The notes under the pieces are model-generated. The model ran no database searches, was not told where the DNA came from, and saw only the letters and a list, made by a program, of their open reading frames with translations. A program made the position numbers and the translations under genes. Positions 1 to 12,690 of a DNA stretch of 64,000 bases are shown in pieces (the first letter of the stretch is position 1; every line of letters begins with the position of its first letter). The stretch comes from Mytilus trossulus. Its lineage: Eukaryota > Mollusca > Bivalvia > Mytilida > Mytilidae. Where the stretch lies: the NCBI RefSeq assembly GCF_036588685.1, contig NC_086386.1, positions 31,363,883 to 31,427,882 of the forward strand, read 5' to 3'.

Positions 1-3000
1 TTATCAATAAAACTATGATAATTTTAGAAGGCTTGCATACATTTGATATTTTTGCAATTCATGGGGTCAACAACTCTTATTATGTTTCCCTCTAGTTACT
101 GCAAATGACCTAAATCTATTATTTGATGTGTGTATACATGTATACAGCATGTACAAGAAATGAAATATCTTTAATCTCTATTAACAACAATAATCTGTGA
201 TATTTAAAAAAAAAAAAACATATATAACAAAATTCAAAACAGTTCTGAAAACAATATTGAATTTTTCCAGCAAAGTAATTATGTCTGTGGTTCGAAAAAA
301 ATATTACATTATTCTGATGTGTCTTGAGTCATGCCTTATAACAAAGATTAATGCTAAATAATAATATATTTCAGGATTATAACGGTATTAACAACAATTT
401 TCCTCATATAGATACATAATTTTGTAAAGACTATCAAGATTGTGACAGAAATTTATAATCCTCTGATTATTATACTCTCATTATTTACATTTTTTAATCC
501 CTGTAAAAGAAAATGATTTTGATAATAGCATATAGTCTAGTATTGCACACAACATTGGGATTGATCAAATGTTCTACAAGAGTCAGACTTATATGATGAA
601 TGTGGTCATCCTCTTACATCTTTGCGTTTTTTAAGTTATTGCGAGAGGAAAACGAAATGTAGTAGATTAAACACGAACCATGTAAGACGATGATAAACTA
701 TTGCATGCACTAAGAAGTTTTTTGCTTCTTATCTTATAAATGTCAGAATTGTAAGGCTACATATAACAGGAAAATGTCCACCATTACATTGTCTAGTCGT
801 TCGTCAAGGCATCGATATTTAATGCAACCAATATGACATTTCTATGCATACACACTAGGGACACAAAAGTTTTGAAAAAAATATAAATCCAAAAGATTTT
901 ACCTTATAGATTTATGACCAACGAGGAATCTTTACATTATAAAACAATAGTGACTGTGACTTTAAAGGGTGCTGCCCTTTTGATGCTTCTACTGAAGAAA
1001 CAAAGATATCAAATGCCTAGATATTTTAGCATGCTTGATGTTTACTTTTCATCTTGACAGTTTTAAACAGAACTACTAGATTACACTATTTTTTAGAAAC
1101 CTAGATATTCCAAAGTAAACGACACACGGAACATATTTGGAAGACAATTTATCTGTATCAAAGAAATACCCCTTACAAAATTCCCCATCTAGCAATATTA
1201 AACATGTATAAACCTGCTTTTAAGCAGTAATTAACAATTAAATTTTAACGAGTTGTAAGGCTTCACTAGTCGTTAGCTTAACACGTTTGAACATTATTCA
1301 ATAGGCTGGCAGTGGTTTCCTATTATCAGAAGCAACTTCACAGACAACGGAATAAAAGGAAATGTAATCTTGTAAAATTGTTAATTCCATGTCAGAAAGA
1401 ATACATAAGGAACTCGTGTGTATAATAGATTGACTGGATTATTTTTCTTTATATTTTAATTTCAGCAAACATTCTTTTCAAGCATATGCATCTTTTGAAG
1501 ATATAAACATGATTATTATTGAAAATGAAATATTATGAAAAGAGAATCTCCATCAAAAGGAAAATAATTAATATTTGAACAATTCATATAACAAAATTAT
1601 TTACAATTATAAACCCGTGGTATGCTAAAAAGAAATGCAATTCTAATCCATATTTTAACTAATCAATATCTTGAATCCAAAGTTTTTTGCATTGCTGCTT
1701 ATATTGCTCTTGTTATTTAGAATCCCAAGCCACTGAGGTATTGTGATAAATTGTATTATTATGTTATCCTGATATTATTTAAACCTTACGTCTACAAAGT
1801 TATTGGGTTGTTTTTTTCCATATGTGTCTCATACTAAGTGAAGATGGTCATATTATGCATTTTGATCATTTTGTCATTGCCTTGCAATCTGATGCACGTT
1901 TATCCAAATTCATTAAGAAACTTTAATTTGGAACATTGAAATGTTTTCAATAGTATAGTTATAGATAATGTTAATTACTAATTGTAAGTTAACATTTGTA
2001 TTTGAGTCTGTACAATAAGTTAAAAGAAGAGTTGTATTCTAGCTTGATCAGATTTGCTATCGAGATGAACTATGAACACTTGATGCAGAATTCTTCAATT
2101 ATTTTGGGGAAAATTTGCCAAAACATTAAGAGTAATATGTTAAAGAGGTAAATAGGGTGTGCGACTTCTAATAGTCTTTCTGTTTTAAGATACATTTTTT
2201 TCGAAAAACACTTTAACTCGTTTAAGATCATGTTGAGTGTGTGCCAACTAGGCAGCTTTCATAAAACATTAACAACTAACACATATACAATCTTTAAAGT
2301 CTTAATGTAGAATTTGTCATGCTCTTAACTGTCCCAAGTCTAAAAAGGTGAAATATGAATTTTACTTAAACGATCATTTATCTGTCAACAATACTATACT
2401 AACAAAAAGACAAAACATAAACCTAACAAAAGATGACAAATGACGGAGGTTCCTGACTTTAAACAGGTACAAGAACATTGGGTAAGAATTAGATTGAATG
2501 ATTGTTGTTTGCTGACTCCACCCTCCTCCAGTGACCAAGGCATGTCTTGCATATTCAAATTGATAATAATTGATTACTAGAAAAGACATATTTCCATTTT
2601 GAAAGACCAGTAAAGATCATATTTGCGTAAAAGAATAAACAATTAACAATGCATGTACTCTATAATGAATCAGTCATTCATACATATTTAAGTCTGGACA
2701 CCGTCTAATTTACTACCGAGATGACCTAAGAAGACTGCCGATGGTCATCGTACCCGAATAAGAAAATGTCAAAGTTTGAAAAAATTAAACATCGTTTTGA
2801 ACCTGTATAAGCATGCTTTGTTTTGTGAATCGAATCATTTTTAGGAATTGCTAATTTTATTTCACCTTCACTGTTGACATTCCTTTCATTTGAATAGTTG
2901 AGCACGTCTATGCCTATGTCATCTCAATCTGAGGGTTTAAAAATAAACATAAATACGGATAGATTGAGGTTATATCATTGACTTGCAAAGCAATACTACA

Positions 3001-4048
3001 GCAACGATGTGTTTCATTTTACGCAGAAAACGACTGTGAATTACGAAATATTTTTCATGTGTACACCTGTAGAATTTCGTTGATAGAAATAAAGTACTGG
3101 TAGATTTTTTGAAATGCTACGGCTAAGATAAAGTCTTATGATACAATTGTCTATGCAGTATTGTTTCTGTATTGTCGTCAAAAACATCAGGTTGCGCTAT
3201 AATACATTTTAATCTTATTGATTTATGTAAAATGTGGTATAAAATATTATAATGACACACTTGAATGTTCGAAGGTTCCATTTTTTTCAGTGTTGGACTT
3301 GCAGTTTGATAGATACATTTCACATGCAAAATTGGTCAATTCTCGATGTGACGAAAATTGTTCTATTATATTTCCAATAGTGAAAAACAGAACCATAAGT
3401 CATTTGTTTTGTATTGCAAAATGAATATGTGAATGAATAATGATTGTAAAGAAGAAACTGAATAAGATACATAAAAGGAATGCATTATGACCGTAGAAGA
3501 AAACAAAATATGGGGAGTTACACGGCAATTGTTTTTTCTACTTATACTATAGGGATATATGATGTGAATAAAGCATGCATTCTCAATTGAATCGTTTTAT
3601 ATTTTTCATGTCGGTGTCTTTGATATTCAACTATACGGTATGGGTTTATTTATGGATGACGTCTGCTGTATGGTTATCTACAATTTTAAACAAACACATT
3701 CGAACTTTAGTGTATTGTTGTCTCATTAGCAATACTACCACATATCTTTACCTTTATTTTATACTACTGAGGGACGCATTTGATTGTTCTGTTAGTACTG
3801 TTAATTCACCTGTAGCTGCGCAATTTTCCCTAGTGATTTTAACCTACATTCGCAAAAGGATGTTGAAAGGATGATGTAACAATACTAGTGCTCTATTTTA
3901 ACATGGCCAGACGACATGTGACATTCACATAGGATTAAACTACGTGATTTCCGGTTTTTTTTTCCAGTGAAATTTAAAAATGTTCTAGAGGAAATGACCA
4001 TGAGTTAAAAGTTATTAATATTTCTTAAATTAACTTTCGAATGCGGAA
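1..4048. other. AT-rich intergenic sequence
   Basis: I see no supportable coding exon on either strand; the open frames here are short and lack family features. The only structure I recognise is a stretch near 1315-1530 that resembles the sequence upstream of the intact receptor (listed separately), and a stretch near 3898-4000 that resembles 13685-13800. Both agree with this being the 5' flank of the decayed receptor copy. Confidence 0.6.
1315..1530 (+). promoter_or_regulatory. Relic copy of the receptor's upstream (promoter or first-exon) block
   Basis: This block aligns by eye with 10346-10560. Both contain a run reading CTTCACAGACA, then GTCAGAAAG, then ATAAGGAAC followed by CGTGTG within a few bases, then a similar AT-rich stretch containing TTCAG and ATTATTGAA. 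At 10429 the block has TATATATAAGG, while here the equivalent reads ATACATAAGG, so the TATA-like core is weakened. Its place about 3.1 kb upstream of the pseudogene parallels the intact gene. Promoter function is inferred from conservation. Confidence 0.4.
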
Positions 4049-4228
4049 TGAAATGCATTGAAGGAAAGAATGTAATATTTGTTCTGTCTATGAAGAAATT
4101 ACATCAAAAATGGGACGCACACTGAATAAACGGCGTAGTGGGTTATTTTAAAGTGTTCACCACATGTTTTATGTTATTTCTTCAAAGACAGAAAAAATAT
4201 TACAGTCATTCCTCAATGAAATTTTACA
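4049..4228. repeat. Foldback (inverted-repeat) element, copy 1
   Basis: The left arm (about 4049-4124) is the imperfect reverse complement of the right arm (about 4152-4228), with a short spacer. The arms carry TTCTGTCTATGAAGAAAT and its complement. The same family recurs at 58655-58811. There is no coding capacity, so it is a MITE-like or foldback dispersed repeat. Confidence 0.7.
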
Positions 4229-4474
4229 TAGGACAATTGCATACTAGATTGAATAATTTGATATTAAACTAAGTGGTTGGTTGCAAGGTATTAATACAAA
4301 AAATTCCCCGGTAAGACCTTTCCATTTAATCTTAAAAACAAACAAATTACCGCGGCAATGACTCACTATTTGTTTTTAGAATTACTAAATCTTACAAATA
4401 CACAGTTACATCACAAAAGAAATATTTTACAGCAGCTGGATTCTATATATGTTTAATACTTATATGATCTTAAA

Positions 4475-6160
4475 ATGAGTTTATAAGTGGAACATCGTCT
4501 ATCTTAAAAAAATGTCAATGATAGCTTTGACTAAAATAATATAGAATATCTCGAACTGGATTGGTTTGAAGACGTGCATAAAAACATAAGCACAAACCCC
4601 GTGGCTATGTCGCCAAGTCTTGTTATTAGTATAACTTTGAACAGTTTGGTTCTTGCTGTATACAAAATGCAGTTACAATATGCTTCTGTCGCAAGATAAA
4701 TTTTTCCAGTACTGGCAGTGTCATATTTGTAAACAACGAGTTTTGTTTTTGGAATATTAACAGTATCGCGTGGGATTTGATGTCAGATAACTTCTCAAAC
4801 AATGCATTGTGTAAATATTTACTATTTACTGTTTCAAACACAGCATACATGTCAATTTTATCATTGTTTTGTTTTACTATGAAAGGTATTTACTAATATG
4901 ACGACACCATACACTACACGCCTGGAGCATTATCGCTCAATGATTGGCATTCTTTTGCATTTGCTAATGGTCTTGCTTTGCATTCTTTTATGTTGTTGAT
5001 GACTTTTACAATGTTGATACACCCAATGTGGAATAATGAAGTATAAGTTTATATTTGCCTTGATCAATATAAGCAATTGCGTTTGTTTTTCTAATGGCTC
5101 GGACAGTATTTGCTTTAATTTCGTCTACGGATGAATCGCATGTACAGTTTTTAAACATTTCAAATTGAAACTTAATCTTTAGCCTCAAGGATAAAAAACC
5201 ATATTGGATATAAAAGTTACTGCTGTAAAACTCATTTAAAAACCGTACATTAGGAAAACACTAGTAATATATGCGTAAAGGAAAATTAAATGAAAATACT
5301 AGAATTCGAAACTTCAACCTTGACTAAGCACATATTGATAGAACTAATTCAGGAGTTAAACAATATAGAGGATTTACGTATTGAATGCAAAGGAAACCAG
5401 AAATGTTCAATCAAGCTATTTGCAAACGACGAAGAACTGGTCTTCGAATTAAAATGAATGAAAGGATTCGTTATCATAGAATTACTTAGTTCCTAGATAA
5501 ATAAAACATGTGTTAATGACAATTACGAATCAATTGATGGGAAGATAATTTTTTTATGAAATATCAAAACACTTTAAAAATGTCAATGGTGCATTAGCAA
5601 ATTACGGATCGAATTGTTAGACTTGCAACACAAACAAAATGTAGTGAATTTATAACATTTGAAACAATCCCTCTGTAGATAATGACTGTGCGAATGGATT
5701 TGAGCACATAATGCTATCAGATAATTTGAGTTCCGATAAAACAAATGCAGAATTTAAAACCAAAACTACTCTCTGTTTAATTGTGCAGAAGGACCGATCT
5801 TCTGATATTTCATCAGGATCCGAATCACGTACTTAGATAACTAATATCTCTCCAATAAAGAATGAAAAACATGCATAAAATGATCATCGCAGCAAACTAA
5901 ATCGGCATTTCAAAAATTATTTTTCGATGATGTATATTGTAATTTCGTCTGTGTCATTGTTCTGTGATATACCTTTAAAAGAACTTTTTCATATAGAAGG
6001 TGTTTTTCTAGATTTTCTGAAATTTGATTCCTTGCTGTCGCCTTGCTTTGTTATACGTATATTACCAAAACTATGGTTAACCCAATACCTTATGCCTTCC
6101 TTGATACAGAATTTTATTCGGGACTTCAGGTCTTTTATTTTGTTTGTGTGCTGCTTTTTT
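4475..6160 (+). pseudogene. Decayed tandem paralogue of the class A GPCR at 14454-15851
   Basis: Blocks of this interval match the intact receptor in the same order. The start ATG (4475) and N-terminus, TM1-TM2 (about 4570-4750), TM3 with its cysteine (about 4770-4890), TM4-TM5 (4920-5150), TM6 (about 5925-6000) and TM7 with an NPxPY variant (about 6070-6110) can all be followed. It is broken by a TAA at 4696-4698, where the intact gene has Tyr77, by a TGA at 4899-4901, where it has Cys143, and by several indels. The third intracellular loop (about 5200-5900) is barely recognisable. The relic encodes ERY at the end of TM3 where the intact copy has QRY, so the intact copy probably changed from the more usual motif. 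The flanks are also related, which points to DNA-level tandem duplication, not retroposition. Confidence 0.88.
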
Positions 6161-6239
6161 CATTTATGAGTGTCTTAATGCTATTTTGTTTTTCTTTATT
6201 AACAGTTATTCAATTTTATAGAAGTTAAGATTATTACAA

Positions 6240-6800
6240 TATGTTGACGGCGGTGGCGGTTCCCAACTTTTGACATTTTTACCTGTTGTGTCTTTTTGTT
6301 TTGCTCACACTTTGTTGTCAATATGATGGATCTTACAAGTGAGAGTTTAACCTTGCTATACATCCAGTAAAACTAAGATGAATGATTTGGGTTTTTTGTT
6401 TGTTGTTATTGGTTTTAAACCAGCTGTCAATAAGTGCAAGTAGTCTCAGATAAGTACTTAGAGTGTTTTTGTTGCTTGGATGTACAAGTATCCGGCTATT
6501 TCCAGTGTGTTTTTCACAGATGTATGTCTCCTTGTATCCATCTGAGTTCAGCCTTTTTCAAAATGATTTTCATAGATTTTTCCTAGGTTGTTAGGGAGGA
6601 TGTGGTCCCGCTAACATGGTTAACCCCACCACATTCCGAAATTGTGAATGAAAGTGGGGAATGTGTCAAAGAGACAACAACCCTGTTCTGTATGTATGTG
6701 TTTGTTCGATGGCATATAGCTGTCGATTTCTGTATCATTTGGTCTCTTGTGGAGATTGCCTCATTGGAAATTAAAGCACATCTTCTCTTTATATAATAGT
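6240..6800 (+). repeat. Degenerate copy of a dispersed repeat family (family L)
   Basis: The part from about 6525 matches the better-preserved copy at 29985-30430. Shared landmarks are a CATCTGAGTT-like start, CCCGCTAACATG, TTAACCCC.CCACATT, ATTTGGTCTCTTGTGG and CTCATTGG.AAT, with ACATCTTCT near the end. The copy is strongly mutated and has no coding potential. Confidence 0.6.
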
Positions 6801-9600
6801 TTAATGTAAAAAAAAAAGGGTTGCATCATTCAACATTGTGTTATAATCTTCATCACTATAAATAATATCCATTATATAAAAACTAAGAACCCATTGAACC
6901 AAATGTTTCAAGAATGCCAGTTGAACTCATCCATCTGCAAATTTTATCCACGGTATCAGGAATTGGTTGACCGTTATGGAATACTTTAGTATCTCTTTCC
7001 CGAAACAACGGATATCTTCCAATTGTCATAACTACAATCCTTTTTCCCCGAAGTTACATACTGATTTGAATTTGTCTTCGTTTTTGTACTAACATTACTA
7101 GTAGGGAGGTCGCCAATGCGATTATCGTAACGTAATAATTTCCTTGCGACGGCAAAAATGTCGGATTTTACCCAACTTCAGTTGCTTTGAAAAAGGTGAA
7201 AAATATATTGTATGGACAAACAATTGATATGGAAATAAAGTTCAGACATTTATCTTTCTAAATATATAAGTTTTATAGGTATTGCAGTGATTTTGTTCGA
7301 TAAAAAAAAAGTTTGAAGTGGAGAAGCTTTGAAAAAAATGTCCACCGTGAAAACTATGTGTCAAAAGTACTACTGATTTTGAAATTAATTCCGCAAGCTG
7401 TTACTAGTCCGATTTTTTTTCATAAATGGCTTAAAATTTTGGAAATATATTCAAGTTTTATGATCCGGTTGTCAGTCATACCTAGGTATCGAATTTCAGA
7501 ATAGAAAAAAAAAGATGTAAAAAAGATGTAAAAAAAAAATTGTTTTTCCTTTGTAAACACCACTGACATTCGGATTCGTAAATTCCAGAACTTTCTACTT
7601 CCATACGTATCCATGGTTTGACATGGAAAACAATTGCGGCTTGCGGAATTGATTGGATATTTGTATGATCAGGGCGTGGTTTTGACAAAAAATTTAGCGC
7701 CAAGAGTTATCTGTTCTTGCCTACTGGAAATTACTACCGGAGACAACGATGGACATAGGCCACGGAGGCCAATCACGTATGGTAAGTACATATATTATAT
7801 CATAAATAATTAAATTGAACCGATTTCAGCGAGGGGAATTTCTTATTTCATAAAATTCCAAAGAAAAATCTTTAAACTGTTTCCAAATTGTTTTTTTTTT
7901 GTTTGCGTAATTGTTCATCTATAAAATGGGGACTTTCTACCAGCAATTTTTTTTAAATGCTCCCAATTGTCCATTATAAAAAATATGAATATGTAATGAG
8001 GTAAATTCTCCGAACGTTTTAATTTCATCCGTTCGGAATATCTCGGGTTTTATACATTCATAATTTTCGGAATTTTCGGTGCTCCACATCGCACAGTCCA
8101 CAGTTGATTACTATTATTTATTTAAGACAAAAATATGTTGTTCCACCCACAGAATAATAAGTAACTGAGTATATATTTGTTCCTTACTTGTGGACCAGGC
8201 ATAATGAACAATATTTTTATTTTTTTAAAGTAGTTTGCAGTCAAAACTGGCTATGATAGTTTTGGAGAATTTGCACACATTACATTTATTGTTTTGATCA
8301 CACTACAGTAGGGTAAAATTGTTATTAAAACTATATCATAATATCATACAAATGTTTTATTTTTAAAACTTGTGTACTGGTCATAATACACACAGTTACT
8401 TTCTTTAAATATGATCACAGTTTGAAATGTGTGACACATTTCAGTGGCAAATCCAGAATATTTTATAAGTGGGGGCCCACTGACTGACCTAAGAGGGGGC
8501 CCGCTCCAGACAAGCACTGAATCTTGTTTAATTTCAAATTGTGACTTATACATTGGCAAACATATTGTTATCTCATTTTCATTTCAGTTTATTTTGTTGT
8601 GATTTTTTTTTGTTTTATCTTTATTTCATTTATTTTTTTTATTTACTTAAAACTTTTAGTTGATATTTACAGGTTTTATTTTTTGCTTTCAGCTTGGAGT
8701 TTTATATGTCACTTTGATTTTTTAATTTATATTGGAATTTAATATTTTTGCCTTTTCACTGATACATTAATGTTTAAACAAGATAACAGATGCTTTTTTT
8801 GCTCATAACTTATGTACTATTACTACTTAAATATATGATTATGATTAAATATAATATTTTTCCTTACACAAATTCTGTAATAACAAATCAGATCATTGGG
8901 GTGGGGTCCTGATCCTGAAATCCCAGGCTTAAAAACTTTAATACCAAATCTTAAAAAAAAGTTAAACACTAACATCCCGGAAGTATCATTACTAAAGATC
9001 TCCCCCCCCCCCCCCCGCACACATATCATTGGAGTAACCATAAAGGTTCATTAGCTAATAGACAGTTCGATCCTGCTTTCCCTTCCAAAGCACCGGAGAT
9101 CATAATCAATTTTGTTGAGGTTCATGTTGCTCAGTCTATAGTTTTCAGTGTTGTGTTTTGTGTACTGGTGTTTGTCTATTTGTCTTCTTTGTTATTTTAG
9201 CAAAGGCATTGTCGGTTTATTGATAAACGTCATATTGATATCAATCGCCTGTCTTTTCCTGAGTCATGCATTGTTACGACAATTAATTGTAAGTTGTAAT
9301 ATATATATATTTATTAAGATTATTAAGGTATTACAAGCGCCTTTTTACGCACGAAGATACCGACAGGTTTACACAAGTAGTTTCGTTCGTGATAAAAGAT
9401 TGTCGACAGAAATTTATAATCCTTGGCTTATCATACCTTAATCATTTTAATCTTTCTAACAAAGCGTACGTTATAAGATTTCAAAATTACAAGATTACGC
9501 CTCTTTCGATGCTGTGGTCTATGTAGATGTTGCCAATAATAGTTCCATGTATTGAAAACCTATGATTGTTAGCCAATAAAATAAGGATTGCTATCATGAT
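6801..9600. other. Intergenic sequence, one possible first exon
   Basis: AT-rich sequence with homopolymer runs (a C-tract near 9003-9016) and two GGGGCCC-containing fragments near 8460-8510. Apart from the 33-bp candidate exon at 7749-7781 I see nothing supportable. Confidence 0.5.
7749..7781 (+). CDS. Possible first coding exon of an unidentified gene
   Basis: An ATG in good context (ACAACGATGG) opens 11 codons, MDIGHGGQSRM, that run straight into an ideal splice donor (GTAAGT at 7782). The preceding 150 bp is less AT-rich and contains an inverted CCAAT (ATTGG) and GGGCGTGG, as a promoter might. I found no matching downstream exon. The receptor at 14454 cannot be its continuation, because an in-frame stop lies just before that ATG. 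It could be a chance donor, an alternative 5' exon, or the start of a gene whose other exons I missed. Confidence 0.25.
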
Positions 9601-10085
9601 TTCTTTTGAAGTGTTGAATGTTTGTATGAGAATAAAAAAAAAGAGGGACCAAAGATACCAGAGTTAAACTCGTAAGTTAAAAATAAACTAACAACACCAT
9701 GGCTGAAAAGGGTACAGATTACGTCATATCATATCATGGAAGTAGTATGTTGACCTTTATCTTACTTTCATGGGTACTTTTGATGCTATTTACACCACTG
9801 GGTCGATGCCACTCCTGGTTGGCGTTTCGTCCCCGAAGGTTTCACCAGCCCAGTGGTAAGCACTTCAATGGTGTGAAGAATAAAAATTATGTGGTCATTT
9901 TTATCAATTTCCTATTACAAAACTTGGTGCAACCTTTTGGAATTTTCTATCTCAACGCTCTTCAACTTTGTACTTGTTTGGCTTTACCACTTTTTTGATA
10001 TGAGCGTTACTGGTGAGTCTCATATAGTTGAAACGTGCGTCAGACGTACTAAATTATAATCCTGGTACCTTTGATAACTAATAAT
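9600..10085. repeat. Fragments of two dispersed repeat families
   Basis: About 9630-9720 (AGAGGGACC, AGATACCAGAG, AATAAACTAACAAC, CCATGGCT) belongs to a family also seen at about 12560-12690 and 51040-51140. About 9830-10080 is the reverse complement of the family at 37040-37310 and 49699-50085; landmarks are CTCTTCAACTTTGTACTT, GAGCGTTACTGGTGAGTCT and CGTCAGACGTACTAAATT. The ATG in CCATGGCT is part of the repeat, not a gene start. Confidence 0.65.
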
Positions 10086-10345
10086 ATACTACTAGTATAG
10101 CATGAATAATATTTCCACCTTATAATTCGTCGATATAAAAAGATTTATGTCTTTATTTCGAAATACGTGATCAGCCAAAGGTAAAAGACATGTACATTGC
10201 ATATTCAGACAACAACACGTTCGTGTCGACAATACATTTTCGTATAATAGGATACCTTACAAATCTAGCAGATTTAAAATATTAACAGCTGAGTTCTTAT
10301 TGTATGGTATAACAATGGTTTGCAAAACTTCATAACATATTCTAG

Positions 10346-10560
10346 GGAGCAGCTTCACAGACAGCAGCATCAAAAGGGTCTTAATTTTGTGAAGCGTGAA
10401 ACCTTATGAAGTTAGTTTTGTCAGAAAGTATATATAAGGAACGCGTGTGTTTGATTATTGATAGGTTAATGAATTGTGTTCTAAAAATTAATTCAGGAAA
10501 CATTGAGCTGAATACAATTAACATCTGATTATTGAAGAAAAACAAACCGTTTTGAAACGA
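10346..10560 (+). promoter_or_regulatory. Candidate promoter or 5' exon of the receptor gene
   Basis: It contains TATATATAAGG (10429-10439) followed by AACGCGTGTG, and is conserved in the paralogous flank at 1315-1530 while most surrounding sequence is not. The receptor's coding exon begins after a splice acceptor at 14432, so an upstream non-coding first exon is expected. This block, about 4 kb upstream, is the best candidate, with a transcription start near 10455-10470. The donor site is not identified. Confidence 0.35.
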
Positions 10561-10959
10561 GAATATCTAGATCCTTGTTAGTCAGAAAAATAAGGTAACA
10601 AATTTTAATAAATAAAAGTAGAGTATGCTTCCATCAGCAACTACATATACAACTAAAAGATTTCAATAGGTCTTTAAATGTAGATCAATGCCTTTTCAAC
10701 ATATCAAGCTCTTAATCGTCTTAAATTTACAGAGGCTAGTTTGAATTTAACAGGAACGATCGAAAATCTATTCAATAAAAATTTCCTAAACTACAGGAAA
10801 AACAAATTTGAGTATAACAAATAACAACCAATGCAGGAGAATTCGTGGACATGGGACATGCAGGTCAACATTTGGCCGCAGTGTCCTATAATACAGTAAG
10901 AAACACAGATAATACTGACTACTGGCAAATACATTCGTTTAGTCTATCGTTTGTGTCAA

Positions 10960-11690
10960 CTAATTTAATCAGAGAATCAACTATCTTCCATAAATAAAGG
11001 CAACAGTAGTATACCGCTGTTCAAAACTCATAAATCAATGGACAAAAAACAAAATCGGGATAACAAACTAAAACTGAGGAAAACGCATTAAATATAAGAG
11101 GAGAACAACGATACAACACTACAATGTAACACACACAAAAACGGACCAAGCATCAGACAAAATCCCACGAGAATAACAAATATAACATCAAAACAAAATA
11201 CATGAATTTGGAATAGACAAGTACCGTGACACGTATTATCGTAATGTGAATTTACACTCAAAAATAAGTGAAAACAAACGGCGCAACGTTAAAATGTAAC
11301 ACACATAGAAACGAACTATAAAACAACAATGGCCATATTCCTGGCTTGGTACAGGACATTTGTAAAGGAAAAAAAGGTGGATTGAACCTGGTTTTGTGGC
11401 ATGCCAAACCTCCCTCTTTTATAGCCATGTGAAATATAACATCAAAATGACAAATCAACACCACAGGACTACAATATAAATAAATTGGAGAACACAATTT
11501 ACAAAGAAACAAACGAACAACAGCCAACAAAAGGCAACAAGTTCAAAATTTTAATACGCCAGAAGTGCATGCTGTCCACACAAGACCAGATAAAAGTTTG
11601 AAAGCCGAAACAAGTACATAGTTAAACAGCATCGAGGACCAAAAGAACTAAAAAGTTGTGCCAAAAACGGCCAGGGTTTTCTGTTAGTTA
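10960..11690 (+). repeat. Dispersed repeat (family C), near full length
   Basis: It begins AAAGGCAACAGTAGTATACC and runs through AACAAACTAAAACTGAGG, repeated CAACACTACAATGTAACACA-like phrases and TGGTTTTGTGGCATGCCAAA. A fragment of the same family lies in reverse orientation at 43130-43330. It is stop-rich in the frames I followed. I recall this as a high-copy mussel repeat, but cannot classify it. Confidence 0.65.
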
Positions 11691-12539
11691 CCAGAACATC
11701 GATCCCTATTATTTAGAATAGTTTATACTTTTGCAAACAGTAAATTTTATAAAATGACTATACAAAAGATGTACATGATTGAGAATAACACAATAAAAGA
11801 ACGATGATGTCTTCTTTTACAAAAAAGGTATGTTTCAATTGTATAATGACACACTTCATAAATTTGAATAGGAACAATACAAAAATAGACAGGTTTGTCT
11901 TTTTTAATGTTTTAATTAATGAGATGAGTTTTCCAAAATGCAATAACTATATGGAAGACTATCAACTCGGTATATCCATACTACCTTTTCTGGATTAACC
12001 TTCATCAGGAAGGCTCTAAGTTTTTTGAAAATAGAAATAGTATTTAAGCGACATAGTTTATAAGGAAATATCAAATTGTAATACACGTATATGTATATGC
12101 AACACAATGGAATATAATTAAAACCAATCGCTTTGTTATATTCTATGTAATACATAAATAATATCAGTTACATTATGTCTGGTTGATAATTCCCATCAAA
12201 TTATTTCCGCCCCCTGGCATCAAGGCCACAGTAACTGATAAAGGACAATGATGCAATATCCTATCTAACATCCCACTTCAAAAAGCCACAAAATGACTAT
12301 GAGAAAGACACGTATATCATATGTTTATCGCTGTCAAAACAAAACGTTGAAGGACGCTTGTGCTCTATGTCAATTGTGACAAAACAGTTCCTCGGTGTAT
12401 CCATCTTTCTTCTTCGCTAAATCCTGTTAAATCTTACAAATACTTATGACTTATTATGCAAAGCGTGCGTGGCATCAGTAAATTGTCATTTTTGATGCAC
12501 GATTATATGTTACGATATTTTGTTAAAATAGATAGAAGG

Positions 12540-12690
12540 ACGGATGGTACCATGGGATGAAGGGAACTAACAATACCATGGCAAAAAAAAACTCCCAAAA
12601 TAAGACCGACAAAGAAAGGTCTACAACTACACCATAAAAAGCTTAACTAAAGAATGAACAACACAAAACCCACCTAAACAAGATTGATAT
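12540..12690 (+). repeat. Dispersed repeat fragment
   Basis: It shares AACTAACAATACCATGGC and the following AAAGAATGAACAACAC-type sequence with 9640-9720 and 51040-51140. It is short and non-coding. Confidence 0.5.

Noticed and set aside
9699..9998. 99-codon frame starting at CCATGGCTGAAAAG
   Set aside because: The ATG belongs to a dispersed repeat seen also near 12575 and 51050, and the rest reads through the reverse of family D.
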